DNA from: Augochlora pura | Taxonomy: Eukaryota; Arthropoda; Insecta; Hymenoptera; Halictidae | DNA length: 64,000 bases | Direction of reading: 5' to 3' | NCBI RefSeq assembly: GCF_028453695.1 | Contig: NC_135777.1 | Location: 3,224,001-3,288,000 of the forward strand | Part shown: positions 25,501 through 35,929 of the stretch, one piece after another | Numbering within the stretch: position 1 is the first letter of the stretch | Layout of the letters: every line of letters begins with the position of its first letter | Position numbers and translations under genes: made by a program | Notes under the pieces: generated by a model | Seen by the model: the letters and a program-made list of their open reading frames with translations, nothing else | Told to the model about the DNA's origin: nothing | Databases searched by the model: none

Positions 25501-28500
25501 AACGGCAAGCGTGCTCGCGTGATCCAGGCGAAGCGGGTTCTCTCGTTGATCAACTGGCCCGACTCGTTCGTGTGGCCGCGAGAGGAATACGTTAATGTCT
25601 CGTTGAATGTCGCTGGGTAGAATTGAAGGCGTACTTTAAGCGTGGACAAGACACGATTCTGTGAGCCTCGCGGCTCGCCTTTACAGTTGGCGATATCTTG
25701 TAAAAGAAAGAGAGGGGGAGAGGGAGAACGAAACTGTAATTCTAGAATAAAAAGGATGACTTAACTTCTTCATTTCTAATTGTTTGTATAGAAAAATATT
25801 TTTAATACGTTGGTCAGATTCTTCGAATTAAAATGACAACTTATTTTCTTTATGAAAAAATATTTGTCCAAAACAAAGAATTTAGTATTAAAACGACAAA
25901 TTTGAACGAATTATGTTATTCTATTATGACTCCGTCGAACCTCAGCAACGGCGAAGCGAGAGAAACCGTAGATTACAGTGGCGTAGCACAAGTACTGCGA
26001 CAATTCACGGTAGAGCAAAAGTCGCGACATTCAGCGAGACGTTACCACCGCGAGCGACTCTTTCCCAGCCGGGTAGAGGGTGTAGCACACGTCGACGGTG
26101 TAGAGTACTCTTTTAATTTAGTCTTGTAATCTTTTGTCAATCAGTTGAATGCGTTTATTCGTGAAAAAAAATGAAACGATCAAACATACCATATATCGTT
26201 GCGTAAAATCTTTGGGATCGGGTATAAAAAGTCTTACTCTCTAATGTGCGCACCGATCTTCGATCTCCCTGGGGTCGCAGGGAATCCACGGAGACCGTCG
26301 TTGACGTACCAGTAACGAGAAGAACCGTCGACGAATAAACTCCAAATAAAATCGAAAGGAATCGTAGAACGTGTACGTCGTGGAAAAAAGAAAACAAAAT
26401 AAACGAGAACCAGACTTGCATGTTGCTTTCCGCATTACTTTTACATCAACGGACGATTTCATCAGTCTTGCACACTGTCGCTCGGCTCTGTCACTCACAA
26501 AACGCTCCCTCGAACCATCCCGGCTAACATAGTTAAAGATCGTTTATTACAAAACATTAGTCTTATCTTAATCGCCTCAACGGAGAGTTACACACAGGGT
26601 TTTGTAAAACGCGATACAAAATTCTCGTCGATCCGTAGAAGTTAGGTTCAACGCGTATCACACACCCTCGGCAACTATCACATAGTATGCACCTACGCGA
26701 GTGCGTCGTTCGAGAAAGGTGCGAGCTGACGGCGACCGTTCCAAGAGATTCGACCACCGAAAATCACGCGGCGACCGTCAGGTCGCCCAAGGCACCGAGT
26801 CAACCGAATCACGGAGCTCATATATCACGGACCCGCGCGGCGTGTCGCGCGAGAACACCTTAAACCGAATCAAAAAACCTACATGATACAGCATAACAAC
26901 CGCAGACAAACACACAGCTCGAAAACGTTCGGCTAAGGCCGGCCCAGCTCGCGCGCCGAGTATCACTGTCTCAGGACTCCCTGCTAATAACCCCATACGA
27001 TCCTTTGGAAAGAGGGTTTCGGCGGCGAACTGGGTCGGCTGAAAGTTATAATTTAAACGGAGTCGATAAAATGGTAACACGTAAAATTCGATGATAACAA
27101 GAAATTTCGGAGGACGCGAAGGCCTCGATCCTCGCTTGATACATCGTCCGAGGTCACGCTGGCTTCGCGGATCGGCGAGTTACCGGCCGAGCAGAGAGAC
27201 AGGCTGCAACGATTTTCCAAGGGGTCGGTGGAGCCCTCAGAAGTGCATGTAAGCCAATATCCATCTCGGCCGAAATTAGACTTTCGGAATTCCCGGTGGC
27301 GAGCCGCGTGCTCTCGCGACGCGTACACGCGCAGCGTGATCTCGGAGCGCCGGTTCACGTCGGTTTATTGGCCCCGGGGCTCGCCCGAAATTTTCCTCGA
27401 TTCCGGCGAAAAACGGGGCCGTGACCGAGCACCACGTTAACTAGCGACTCCTCTTTGCTTCGCTTGTTTCGTTACAAACTCCTTCGTCGACCGTGTCACT
27501 GTCGAAGAAGCTGCCTAAACACCGAACCGAGTCGACGCGAGTCAACGCGGATTACAAAGGTTTCGAAACTAGTCAAGCCACTCCACCACAACAGCTGCAT
27601 TAAAGGGTTTAGGCGAATTCTCCCGTCTCGAGTGCGATTAAAAATCCCGCGAGCATCGATTCGATGCGTGGATCATTTGTTTCGCTCGCCTCCAACATTT
27701 ATCCATTCCTTTCGCGAAGTAATATTTGTGTGTCGCGTGAAACCGAGATTAATTCGCGTTCTTTGTTGCAGAGACGGGAAACAGTGTCGTAATTGTAGCG
27801 CCGAGAGAACTATTCGCCTGTACTCGACCGTCCCGGTCTCCTTTTCGACCATGAATATATCCTTATTGGTTGCGCTCTCCGGTGCATTAGCTATGCTTAA
27901 GCGGCACGTTCTTTCGTATCCAGGTCGAATGGATGACGTATTGGATCGTGCTGGTCACGTCCGCGTACACCTCCACCGACGTCTTCTTTAGCTTCTGGTG
28001 AGACATTTATAGTCGGCACGCTTTATTGCTCGTGCCTCATCAAACGGATTCCGCCCGGAAAAGGAGCCGAGTAATTCGATTGAAAAAGAAATTACCATCA
28101 GCGATTACCAGCGCGATGAAATTGACAGAAAAGGGCGTGTCATGGAGCCAAATGAAAATCGTTGGAGTGGCTTGACCAATTTCGAAACCTCTGTAATCCG
28201 CGTTGACTGGCGTCGATTCGGCTCGGTGTCCGCATCAAGGGGCGCGCACCTGACAAACTCTGCCGAGGATCAAGCGCGTTGCTCGCCGACGAGGGGAGCG
28301 TCCCTAAATGCGTCGGGCTCGTCGTCGCTGTACTTGGCGAGGTCGACGGTGTTCATACGGCTCCTCGATCTGAGTCTCCTGGCAGCTCCTCTGGCAGTCT
28401 TCTTCGCGACGCGGCCCCGGGACTTCTTCGACGGCACCTTGAAGTACTCCTCGTCGTCGCTGACGGACGTCTCCTGCGACTTCTCCACCAGCATCGTCGC

Positions 28501-31500
28501 CTCCTCCGCGGGGTCGAAGTCCTCGTAGCTAGCGCTGAGGCGAAGTTGTCCCAAGGACGGTCCCGTCGGCATCGTCGCGATCGTCGCGATCGTCCCGTCC
28601 GTTTCCAGCTCCGTCGTGGGAGTCGTCGTTGACGGATACTTGGCTAAGCTAGAAATCGCCGAGTCTGATTGGCTGCCAGGGAGTACATAATTCGGGTCTG
28701 CCTTTTCGATCAGCTGACCCGCGTCGTGACACGGATGAATATTTATTGTTGTTGTAGTTGGTGGTGGTCGTGGTGGTGGTTGGTCGGATATAAAGATTTG
28801 AACAACAATTTGTTTTGTTGATTGCGATCGCAGATGGTAGATTGGTCGGGCACCATGCCAAACACAGGCACAAAAATGTTTACACGCGCAGAGACAACGA
28901 TGTTACGACGATGCTTTTGTTAAGGGGGTTTGGGGGGGTGTTCGATTGATGGTTTGTCAGTTTGTTGGACGATGTTGTGTGATGATGAGACGGTGATCGG
29001 CGTTCGTGGTAGTTTGTTTGATTAGAGGCGGTGCGGCGTGCAGGATAGGCGTGCGGGACAACGAAAACATAAAACCGAGAAAAACAGCGAAGATTAGCTG
29101 CAGGCTCTCTTAAGCGTGGCTGTTGAAGCGAGTTAGGGTACCGAGCGGTGGATGCCGCTCGTCTCGAGCCGAAACCGTGTCCGAAGACACATTGCACACC
29201 GAGCAGCATAACTATGAGCATCATTCCCGTTTTTGAGTTTCTCGGACTACTAAATGGAATATAGAAAAAAAATGTAAAAAACAGTTCTGATTTTCAGTTG
29301 TATTATCGTAGCACCATCAGTTCAACCCTTTATACTCGAGAGACGATTCTAACACACCATTGTTTCATTAGGTTTTAAAATAATTTTCAAATTATCTAAA
29401 TATATTTAAATAGGTGTTAATCGTGCTATATGTGACACGAAACCCATCGAGAGTATGTCAAATCCCATTTTTCAAGTCAAAACAGAAATAAGTGGATCTA
29501 CAAATTATTAACGCATATAATTGTATCTTTAATGGTATGGTGCTATAATTGGCAACAATAAAAAGTCAGTTTAAATGGTTCTTTGTATCGACAGAAAATT
29601 ACAATAAAATTTGTCTGATGTTCATTATGTATCACAAGCTTTCACCTTATGTATGTTATCGCATATATTATCATGTATGTCATCTTCTATATCATCATAT
29701 ACATCAACATATATATCATTATACGTTACCACTAAAAAGTCCGAAATATTCAAAACCGGGATTGTTGCCATAATCACACACCTCGGTATAGATCCCATCG
29801 TACTCAGATTAGTGTCTCGTTCGAGACAGCCTGGTCCAGGCACGAATACGACCGTCGTCCACCGTTACAGCGTGGATCGAATCGATCGGGGCCCAGGTGG
29901 CCGACTTACCTTAATAGCAGTCTGCATGAGCACCGTGGTGGCATAGTTGACACCCTTCGAGCCCAGGTTCAGGACAGCGCTGTAACCCTGTTCCGTAACG
30001 CGCTGCAGGGTCTCGTCGATCTCAGCTTCGCGGCGGATCAAAGCCGGGTGAACGAAGCGGCGATAGAGGATGCTGGAACCTTTGGTGGCCGGGCTCAGCA
30101 GCCAGATCACCAGGATAGTCTTAATTTCATAGTAAAAGGGGAACCTAGATCGGACACAGCGAAAATGCAATCTGTATTGGCTCTCCTCTGGGAGGCTCTA
30201 TTACTATGTCGAGCCACGGACAGTCTGTCCCAAAAGTCGCAACAGTTTTCGCGAGCTGCTACGTTGGAACAGACCGCGATACAGGCACCTGTACCAAAAT
30301 CTACAACGCGCGTGTATTTCGATGATATCTTCGGAACGAGAATCGAAAAATGAAAACACGGAAATACCGGCACGTTGTCGCACTGTCCTATAAAAATGTC
30401 GGATACGTACATCGGTATTCGTCGGTAATTCCTTCGGTTTCACGACTCCGTTATAATTTCCCAGCTGTTTCCACATTTAGAACCGCTATTATCCCGCTAC
30501 TACAGATGTTACGTCAGAACGCAATTGCTATCGTGTTGAAGTCGGAGTAATTACCAGCTTAGGCAATATATAGACCGCAGATTTTGTGCGCATATGGGAG
30601 AAATGGATAATAAAAATATAAAATATAGAATATATTAAAACAACTTGATATTGTTTACGTATCACTTTTAACTTGCTTACATTATTACCGAAACGAAGGA
30701 GATTCTACTTCACTGCTTCTTATTGCAATTATCTAAGGTAATTTTTACTTTCAATAAAAATGTTTAGTAATATGCGCCAGTACTATGTTTACGAATGGGA
30801 AAGGCGCGTTAATTCCGGTAAAATTTTGTTACCGCAGAGTCGGTATCAAGATCGTACCGATCTCAAATGCCCGCGCAGCGCAAAGTGCTCGTTGCGCCGA
30901 ACCAGAGAGGCCTCGATGAGATCTCGCCGGTCAGGCGTGACGCATCCGCGAGTCATCGAACAGTGAAAAAGAAGCAGGAGCAAAGGGAAAAATCGCGGGG
31001 TGGACGAGGAGGAGCGGGAAGGTGGGGGCGAGGAAAACGAGAGGGTACATGGGGAGGCCAGAAATACACGGGGCCTCTCCTTTTCGGCTGTAATCCGAGT
31101 ATGAAGGGAGAGATCTGGCACAGCGGGGAAGCAAACACTAGAAACAGAGACGGAAGGCAAGCAAGACGGGCCACGGTGGAGCCCTCAGAAGTGCATGTAA
31201 GCCAATATCCATCTCGGCCGAAATTAGACTTTCGGAATTCCCGGTGGCGAGCCGCGTGCTCTCGCGGCGCGTGCTCGCGCAGCGTGATCACGGAGCGCCG
31301 GTTCACGTCGGTTTATTGGCCCCGGGGCTCGCCCGAAATTTTCCCCGCTTCCGGCGAAAAACGAGGCCGTGACCGAGCGCCGCGCTAACTCGCGACTCCT
31401 CTTTGTTTCGCTTGTTTCGTTTCGAACTCCTTCATCAACCGTGTCACTGCCGAAAAAGTTGCCTAAACACCGAGCCGAAACAACGCGAATCGACGCGAGT

Positions 31501-34078
31501 CGACGCGGATTGCAGAGGTTTCGAAATTAGTCGAGCCACTCCACCGATTTTCATTCGACTCTACGACACGCCCTTTCCTGTCAATTCGATCGCACGGTCG
31601 ATACGCGTCCGACTATGAAATCGCCGATGGTAATTTCTTTCTCTATCGAATTACTCGGCCCCGTTCCCATCGGCGATGCGACTCGAAAGGACGCGGCGTT
31701 CGCGCGTTTCCCGACGGAATCCGTCCGATCGGGCGCGAGCAATAAAGCGTGCGGACTATAAATGTCTCACCAGAAGCTAAAGAAGACGTCGGTGAAGGTT
31801 TCCGCGGACGTGAACAGCGCGAACACGATCCAGTACATCATCCATTTGACCTGGAAACGAAAGAACGTGCCGCTTAAACATAGCTAATGCACCGGAGAGG
31901 GCAACCAATAAGGACATATTCATGGTCGAAAAGGAGACCGGGGGACGGTCGAGTACAGGCGAATAGACCTCTCGGCGCCACAATTACGACACCGTTTCCC
32001 GTCTCTGCAACGGAGAACGCGAATTAATCTCGGTTTCACGCGACACACAAATATTACTCCGCGAAAGGAATGGATAAATGCCGGAGGCGAGCGAAACAAA
32101 TGATCCACGCATCGAATCGGTGTTCGCGAGATTTTGAATCGCACTCGAGATGGGAGAATTCGCCTGAACCCTTTAATGCGACTGTTATCACCGGGCATCG
32201 ATCCTTCGTTTTTACTCGCTCAACACTTTACCGACCGGTCATTCCACCGTAAATATTTCTGTTATTATAGGGTAATTAAATGTGCTGATATTTTCATATT
32301 TTCGTAGCATTAGCATTATCATAGAATATTCCTTTGATCTATTTTATTCGTTTTATTTTTATTTATTTCACCGCGAAAGGTATCTCACCGCAAGCTGCTA
32401 TATTATTCCATCACATTTTAAAGATTTTACTTTTAAATATTATAGTGTTTGTATCGTAATATTATATATAATATTTAAAGGAATATATTTAATATATTAT
32501 GTCCTTAAGTATTATAATATAAATATTATAATATTTAATATACGATATAGTAATATGGGAGCTTAGAGTAGTACAATCCAACACAATTTACCTCGATGAT
32601 AGACAACAACTTATTGATTACTAAAAAATCCGATTCGCGGGCTACCGGTCGGGGTAAAAGGTCGATTTATAGGTTGCAGGTCGGTAAAGTGTTAATATTG
32701 GATAGATCCGAGAACAACGGAGTTGACAACAAGGAATTGCCTCGACCAAGATGCTATCGACAGGCTGACTCGAGCTCGCTTGTTCTCGGAACGTGCTGGA
32801 GCCGGTCTCGTCGATTATGATCGTGGCTTTCGTAGCTCGTTGTTGCGCTGTTATCACTACAGGGTGCCCCAACAGTCACTCGCAATAGGAAAGTGAGAAG
32901 TTCCCGAGGCCAAACAACTTTTTCATTAGCGCAAATTCAATCCGCGACTTTGTTTCAGAGTTATTAAAGAAAAACTGTGATCAATGAGAGACGAGATTTA
33001 TTTTTTTCGTTAATAACTCGTTAACGACGTCTCGGAGAAAATTTTTGCGAAGGGAAAAAGTTGCTTAGAAAGACCCCGGGAAACGTTCATTTTCGACTGT
33101 GAACGATTTTTGGAACACCCTGTAGACTGCAGACGCGCGCGTTCCACAGAACACTTGAAATCTTTTAAACTTCTTCAAATTCAGAATCGAATATTCACGT
33201 TTTTAGTAAAAGAATCAGGGATTCGAAAGTTCTGACACCGACTTACAGTGACTCCCATTAATATTCGGACATTTTTAAAAACGTAATAACTCTCTTAGAA
33301 CTGGACTAAACAACTTTATTTAAACGATAAAGAAACCAGTATACTACACGATTACTGGAATGCTATTTCTAAATCTTGCTGTTGCTTAAAATGACAGAAG
33401 AATATTCTAAAATTACGACTACTGTAATTACACAGGAAATAAAAATCAGTCGAACACTACAAAATCCCTCAGGGATACTAAAAGCAACCTCATTAAATGA
33501 AAAGAACAGAAAATAAAAAGACCAAATTAGGTAAATTATTTTCCACGATAAAAATCCTTCAAGAGTATAATGCAAGTCACTGTAGCTTGTAACAGTTACG
33601 AGACGTTTCCGTTTCCCCTAGAACTGTTTGGAGAACCGCAACCGTCGTCGTAACTGTTCCGAAGCACCGGCAACAATTCCTCCAAAAAGCCGTAATCAGA
33701 CGAAATGGAAACAGCTGCGGCCGCGTTAGCCTCCGCTAATCCAGACGTCGGCGGCGCAAGGTGTCGCATACTCACGTATTCCTTGACATTCTTCGTTCTG
33801 ACCGCCTTGTAGGACGCGTAGGCCGGGTACAGATTGCCGAAAACTAATCTGAAAATCGGATAGAGTAGAATGCGGGTGATCGTTCTCGGTAGAACGAAAA
33901 CCATCACCGCGACCAGAACTCCAAGGCCACCCAGGGACACTCTCTTCGGCATTTGGTCCGCGCAGTATTTAACGCAAGCGATAAAACATTGGCCGAACAA
34001 TCGGGGGACCTTTTTACCGAGCATCCGGACGAGCGGGTCTTCCACGAGACTACCCGGCCGAGGCTTTTCGGTTTCCAT
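22509..34078 (-). CDS. ReepA: ReepA, receptor expression-enhancing protein (REEP1-4), long isoform
   Basis: Seven minus-strand exons: 34078-33776, 31850-31771, 30144-29910, 25124-25007, 24411-24252, 24160-24004 and 23831-22509. All have GT-AG borders and compatible phases, giving 791 aa. The TB2/DP1/HVA22 domain spans about 78-206: NLYPAYASYKAVRTKNVKEY, VKWMMYWIVFAL, FPFYYEIKTI, WLLSPATKGSSILYRRFVHP and LGSKGVNYATT. The conserved KKSYSLSDL follows in exon 4. REEP1-4 proteins form hairpins in ER membranes, shape tubular ER and link it to microtubules; human REEP1 is a spastic paraplegia gene. Residues 352-791 are a Glu/Ser/Thr-rich, apparently disordered tail with a basic patch (KSKGKKSKRQRTKEGF). 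The N-terminus carries about 75 residues not found in vertebrate REEP1, including a membrane-like stretch (VLVAVMVFVLP). The ATG at 34078 is the first after an in-frame stop. Fly ReepA also produces several isoforms. Confidence 0.93.
23962..24160 (-). CDS. ReepA: ReepA exon 6 extended: alternative short C-terminus
   Basis: If the donor at 24003 (GAG then gtactc) is not used, the exon 6 frame continues 13 more residues (after TKKTQEV to VDMGQG) and stops at 23962. This would give a protein of about 363 aa that ends soon after TSSVGARTRAKPR, without the 440-residue disordered tail. The donor is acceptable and the frame joins exon 7 cleanly, so both outcomes are possible. There is no transcript evidence here. 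Confidence 0.4.
25125..27225. other. ReepA intron 3, distal part: no feature
   Basis: Intronic DNA between the duplicated block and exon 4. Purine-rich runs occur near 25195-25330. Several open frames of 60-100 codons exist on both strands (for example 26155-26498 minus) without family resemblance. No repeat is recognised. Confidence 0.5.
27226..28229. repeat. Rearranged duplicate of the ReepA exon 2 block
   Basis: 27226-27587 matches 31174-31545 in the same orientation. 27588-28229 matches 32190-31467 in the opposite orientation. The copy therefore joins a direct and an inverted piece of one source block, and both pieces contain the 31467-31545 stretch. The inverted part includes a decayed ReepA exon 2 at about 27929-28000. 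Listed shared strings such as GGTGGAGCCCTCAGAAGTGC and TTTAGCTTCTGGTGAGACAT are identical in both places. Confidence 0.92.
27929..28000 (+). pseudogene. Decayed, inverted copy of ReepA exon 2
   Basis: On the + strand this reads VEWMTYWIV, then VTSAYTSTDVFFSFW, directly comparable to the true exon (VKWMMYWIVFALFTSAETFTDVFFSFW at 31850-31771). It has lost six bases and carries several substitutions. The splice donor (TTCTGgtgag) and the acceptor-like CCAG are still visible. Because it is antisense to the gene it sits in, it cannot be spliced into ReepA mRNA. Confidence 0.85.
28270..28713 (-). CDS. ReepA: Probable alternative 3'-terminal coding exon of ReepA
   Basis: In the intron between exons 3 and 4, a minus-strand frame runs 147 codons from a possible acceptor (gggtcag at 28720-28714) to TGA at 28270. 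It joins exon 3 in phase 0 after AIK. The sequence looks coding: LIEKADPNYVLPGSQSD, LRLSASYEDFDPAEEA, SVSDDEEYFKVPSKKSRGRV and NTVDLAKYSDDEPDAF. These are acidic and Ser-rich stretches with a basic Arg/Lys patch, like the main ReepA tail. Codon third positions are strongly GC-biased, as in exon 4. Use would replace exons 4-7 and give about 353 aa. An equally phased acceptor six codons downstream (gaaaag) is also possible. There is no family match, so it remains a candidate. Confidence 0.55.
   Translation of the reverse strand: MIEKADPNYVLPGSQSDSAISSLAKYPSTTTPTTELETDGTIATIATMPTGPSLGQLRLSASYEDFDPAEEATMLVEKSQETSVSDDEEYFKVPSKKSRGRVAKKTARGAARRLRSRSRMNTVDLAKYSDDEPDAFRDAPLVGEQRA
28714..29909. other. 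ReepA intron segment with a possible secreted-peptide frame
   Basis: Mostly AT-rich intron. A 114-codon ATG frame on the minus strand (29224-28880) starts with a signal-peptide-like segment (MMLIVMLLGVQCVFGHG). A degenerate ATATCAT-type repeat lies at about 29655-29725. At 29333 a piggyBac-like end (CCCTTTATACTCGAGA) occurs without a clear partner. Confidence 0.35.
30145..31770. other. ReepA intron 2
   Basis: Intron between exons 3 and 2. Its 31174-31770 part is the source half of the duplicated block. The rest (30145-31173) changes from AT-rich to GC-rich near 30830, with purine-rich DNA at 30960-31050, and shows no gene. Confidence 0.5.
31174..32190. repeat. Source block of the ReepA exon 2 duplication
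   Basis: Contains the intact exon 2 (31850-31771) with its flanking intron. 31174-31545 recurs directly at 27226-27587, and 31467-32190 recurs inverted at 28229-27588. Its exon is intact and its splice sites fit the gene, so it is taken as the ancestral copy. Confidence 0.9.
32222..32300. repeat. Dispersed repeat fragment, copy 1
   Basis: About 75 bases beginning ACTTTACCGACCGGTCATTC and containing TTTCTGTTATTATAGG also occur at 46908-46985. The TCAAC/TTAAC start and a CTTTAC-type end are reminiscent of the TTAA-flanked MITE ends elsewhere in the window. Confidence 0.6.
32857..33125. mobile_element. MITE with CTACAGGGTG inverted ends
   Basis: 269 bp, starting CTACAGGGTGCCCCAACA and ending TTTGGAACACCCTGTAG. 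The inverted ends match over CTACAGGGTG and partly beyond. Ends of the form ACAGGGTGTTCCAAA are familiar from insect MITEs. It is non-coding and lies in ReepA intron 1. Confidence 0.75.
33246..33582. mobile_element. Tc1-like MITE or decayed Tc1 element (337 bp)
   Basis: Flanked by TA (33244-33245 and 33583-33584). The left end is CAGTGACTCCCATTAATATT, typical of Tc1-like elements; the right end is GTCACTG. A 68-codon minus-strand frame inside is AT-biased and resembles no transposase domain. It inserted immediately downstream (in transcript sense) of ReepA exon 1. Confidence 0.75.
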
Positions 34079-34262
34079 TCCTTCGCGGTCCCGGAAAACC
34101 TTCTCTCTCCCTTACAAATCCGCTGGCCGGGTCGCAAATCGCTCTACCACCGTTGCTCTTTCTGACACGCGTCGGTTCGATCCCGACGCATCCAACTGTA
34201 ACATCGAAGCGCAAGGTAATGCTTGAGACAAGAAACAAACAGCAGCGAAAATATTCGGAGGA

Positions 34263-34317
34263 GAAGTGGAAGAAGAAGAAGAAGAAGAAGAAGAACAAGT
34301 AGAAGAAGAAGAAGACG
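34263..34317. repeat. GAA trinucleotide repeat
   Basis: Interrupted (GAA)n tract of about 55 bases on the + strand upstream of ReepA. Confidence 0.9.
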
Positions 34318-35212
34318 GAGACAACGAGCTGTTCGGACGAGCGCGACCGCGAGAACGCTTACAGAGCCAGCGAGCGGGTCCTCGATCGGCGGATAATGGA
34401 ATCGGATCGAATCGTCACGGGGAATCGCAGTCGTGGCTCGTCGGGGACCGCATCGGCCGATCTTTAATCAACTGGCAGGAGGACTCCGCGCTGGGGAACG
34501 CTTTCATCGTCGGGCCCAGCGCTGCTGCCGCTGCTGCTGCTGCCGCTGATTCTGTCCTCGCGACGAATCGTCCCGTGGGCGTGGAACCCGAGACAATTAC
34601 GCCGCGAGCCGTCAATTTATCGCGCCGATCGGCACTGTCAAACAGCTGGACCGGCCGCACTCGGCTCGCTGACACGGGCAGGCTGCAGAACCTCGCGACG
34701 CACTTGTTGCATCCTCCGACGTTCACATCCTCGAACTCGAAACGACCCGGTCCGGTCTAAGCTGGCACTGCGTCCGCCGACGCGGATTCAACCGACCGTT
34801 CTGCTCGCGGATCCCTCCAGTTAAAGACTAAATGCGCAGCGTTTCTGCCAGCACGGTCTACGCTGCACCGCCGTTCGGTCCACCGGTCTCTATTTTAGCG
34901 CCTTAAGCCGCCACCGTGCCGCCTGACACGAGGATACACACACTGGAAACATCGCTGGTCGATGAACCAGATGGGCTTGGTCCGTCGACTAAAGCCTCGT
35001 GCACACTTCGCGATCTAGATGCATCGAATACGATCGGAGATTTTCGATTTTAAAAATTCATTCAAAATTTCCACAGCCCATTCAACGCAACCCGAGGTAT
35101 CGCAAGAGGGTTGATACACACGTTTTATCGATTCCTTATCACCTGATGCAACGCGCAATATTATCGTCGTTTCGTACACTGATTGCAGAGCTGTTTAGAG
35201 AACGCCATGTAC

Positions 35213-35317
35213 TCGAATATCGGAACATCGAGATTGTCGATCGGAACATCGAGATTGTTGATCAGAACATGGAGATTATCGATCGAAACATCGAGATTGT
35301 TAATCGGAACATTGATA
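35213..35317. repeat. 21-bp minisatellite, about five units
   Basis: Unit close to CGGAACATCGAGATTGTCGA plus one T, with substitutions between copies. The unit length is a multiple of three, so a + frame reads as heptads (RNIEIVD, RNIEIVD, QNMEIID, RNIEIVN). That frame has no ATG near its 5' end, so translation is doubtful. Confidence 0.85.
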
Positions 35318-35693
35318 AGCAGGATCCTACCAACCCTTGCGTCACGATCAAGATAAGTGAACTACTTCGATACACCGTCTAGTAGACTCAGCCATGTCCT
35401 CGATGCGCGCAAGGAGGATTTAAAAGGCCAGGCTTTTAACCCACCATATGGGAATCCGAGAATAGCTTACACCGCTTAACACGTTCGCGATCGCGAATGA
35501 TGTAGCATTCGTTTTCATTATAATGCGAAATGACTCGAATGCTATTACATTTAAATTGATTAGCCACATTGTCATGCATTCAGTGGTATATAGGGTTTAT
35601 TTTTTTAGATTCTTATGCACTTTAATTTGATCAACGTGAATGATATATTTACTATTATTATTCTGTGTACAATACTATTAAATAATATAACTA

Positions 35694-35929
35694 TTAACTC
35701 TTTACACTCGAAACCATTTTAACTGGGAAATAATTTTCCTGCCTCGTAGTATTTCCATTTTATGTAACGAAAAGCACTTTTATACATACGAAATTGATTT
35801 TTATGAATCATAGCGATAGTTTTATTATTTAATAAACTTTTGAATCTAAACTGTCTTCTTATTATCTTGAGATATGATAGACTAGTTTTAGTAGTGCTAC
35901 GGAGTCACCGGTCAAGTGCAAAGGGTTAA
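35694..35929. mobile_element. piggyBac-like MITE flanked by TTAA
   Basis: TTAA at 35694-35697 and 35926-35929 bracket a 228-bp AT-rich element. The left end is CTCTTTACACTCGA and the reverse complement of the right end is CCCTTTGCACTTGA, 11 of 14 bases in common. No transposase. Confidence 0.7.

Larger units (their letters stand above)
34079..35693. other. ReepA upstream/5' region, GC-rich, no other gene
   Basis: Probably the 5' UTR and promoter of ReepA. It contains a GAA repeat (34263-34317), a GCTGCTGCCGCT run near 34520-34545 and a 21-bp minisatellite (35213-35317). Long frames on both strands (34266-34760 plus, 34415-34726 minus) reflect low stop-codon density and simple repeats. Confidence 0.45.

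Noticed and set aside
27455..27991. 178-codon + frame in the ReepA intron
   Set aside because: It crosses the direct/inverted junction of the duplicated block and reads the decayed exon in the wrong frame.
34121..34195. tRNA-like B box (GGTTCGATCC) near 34166
   Set aside because: The T-arm hairpin is plausible, but no acceptor stem or A box lies at the right distance.
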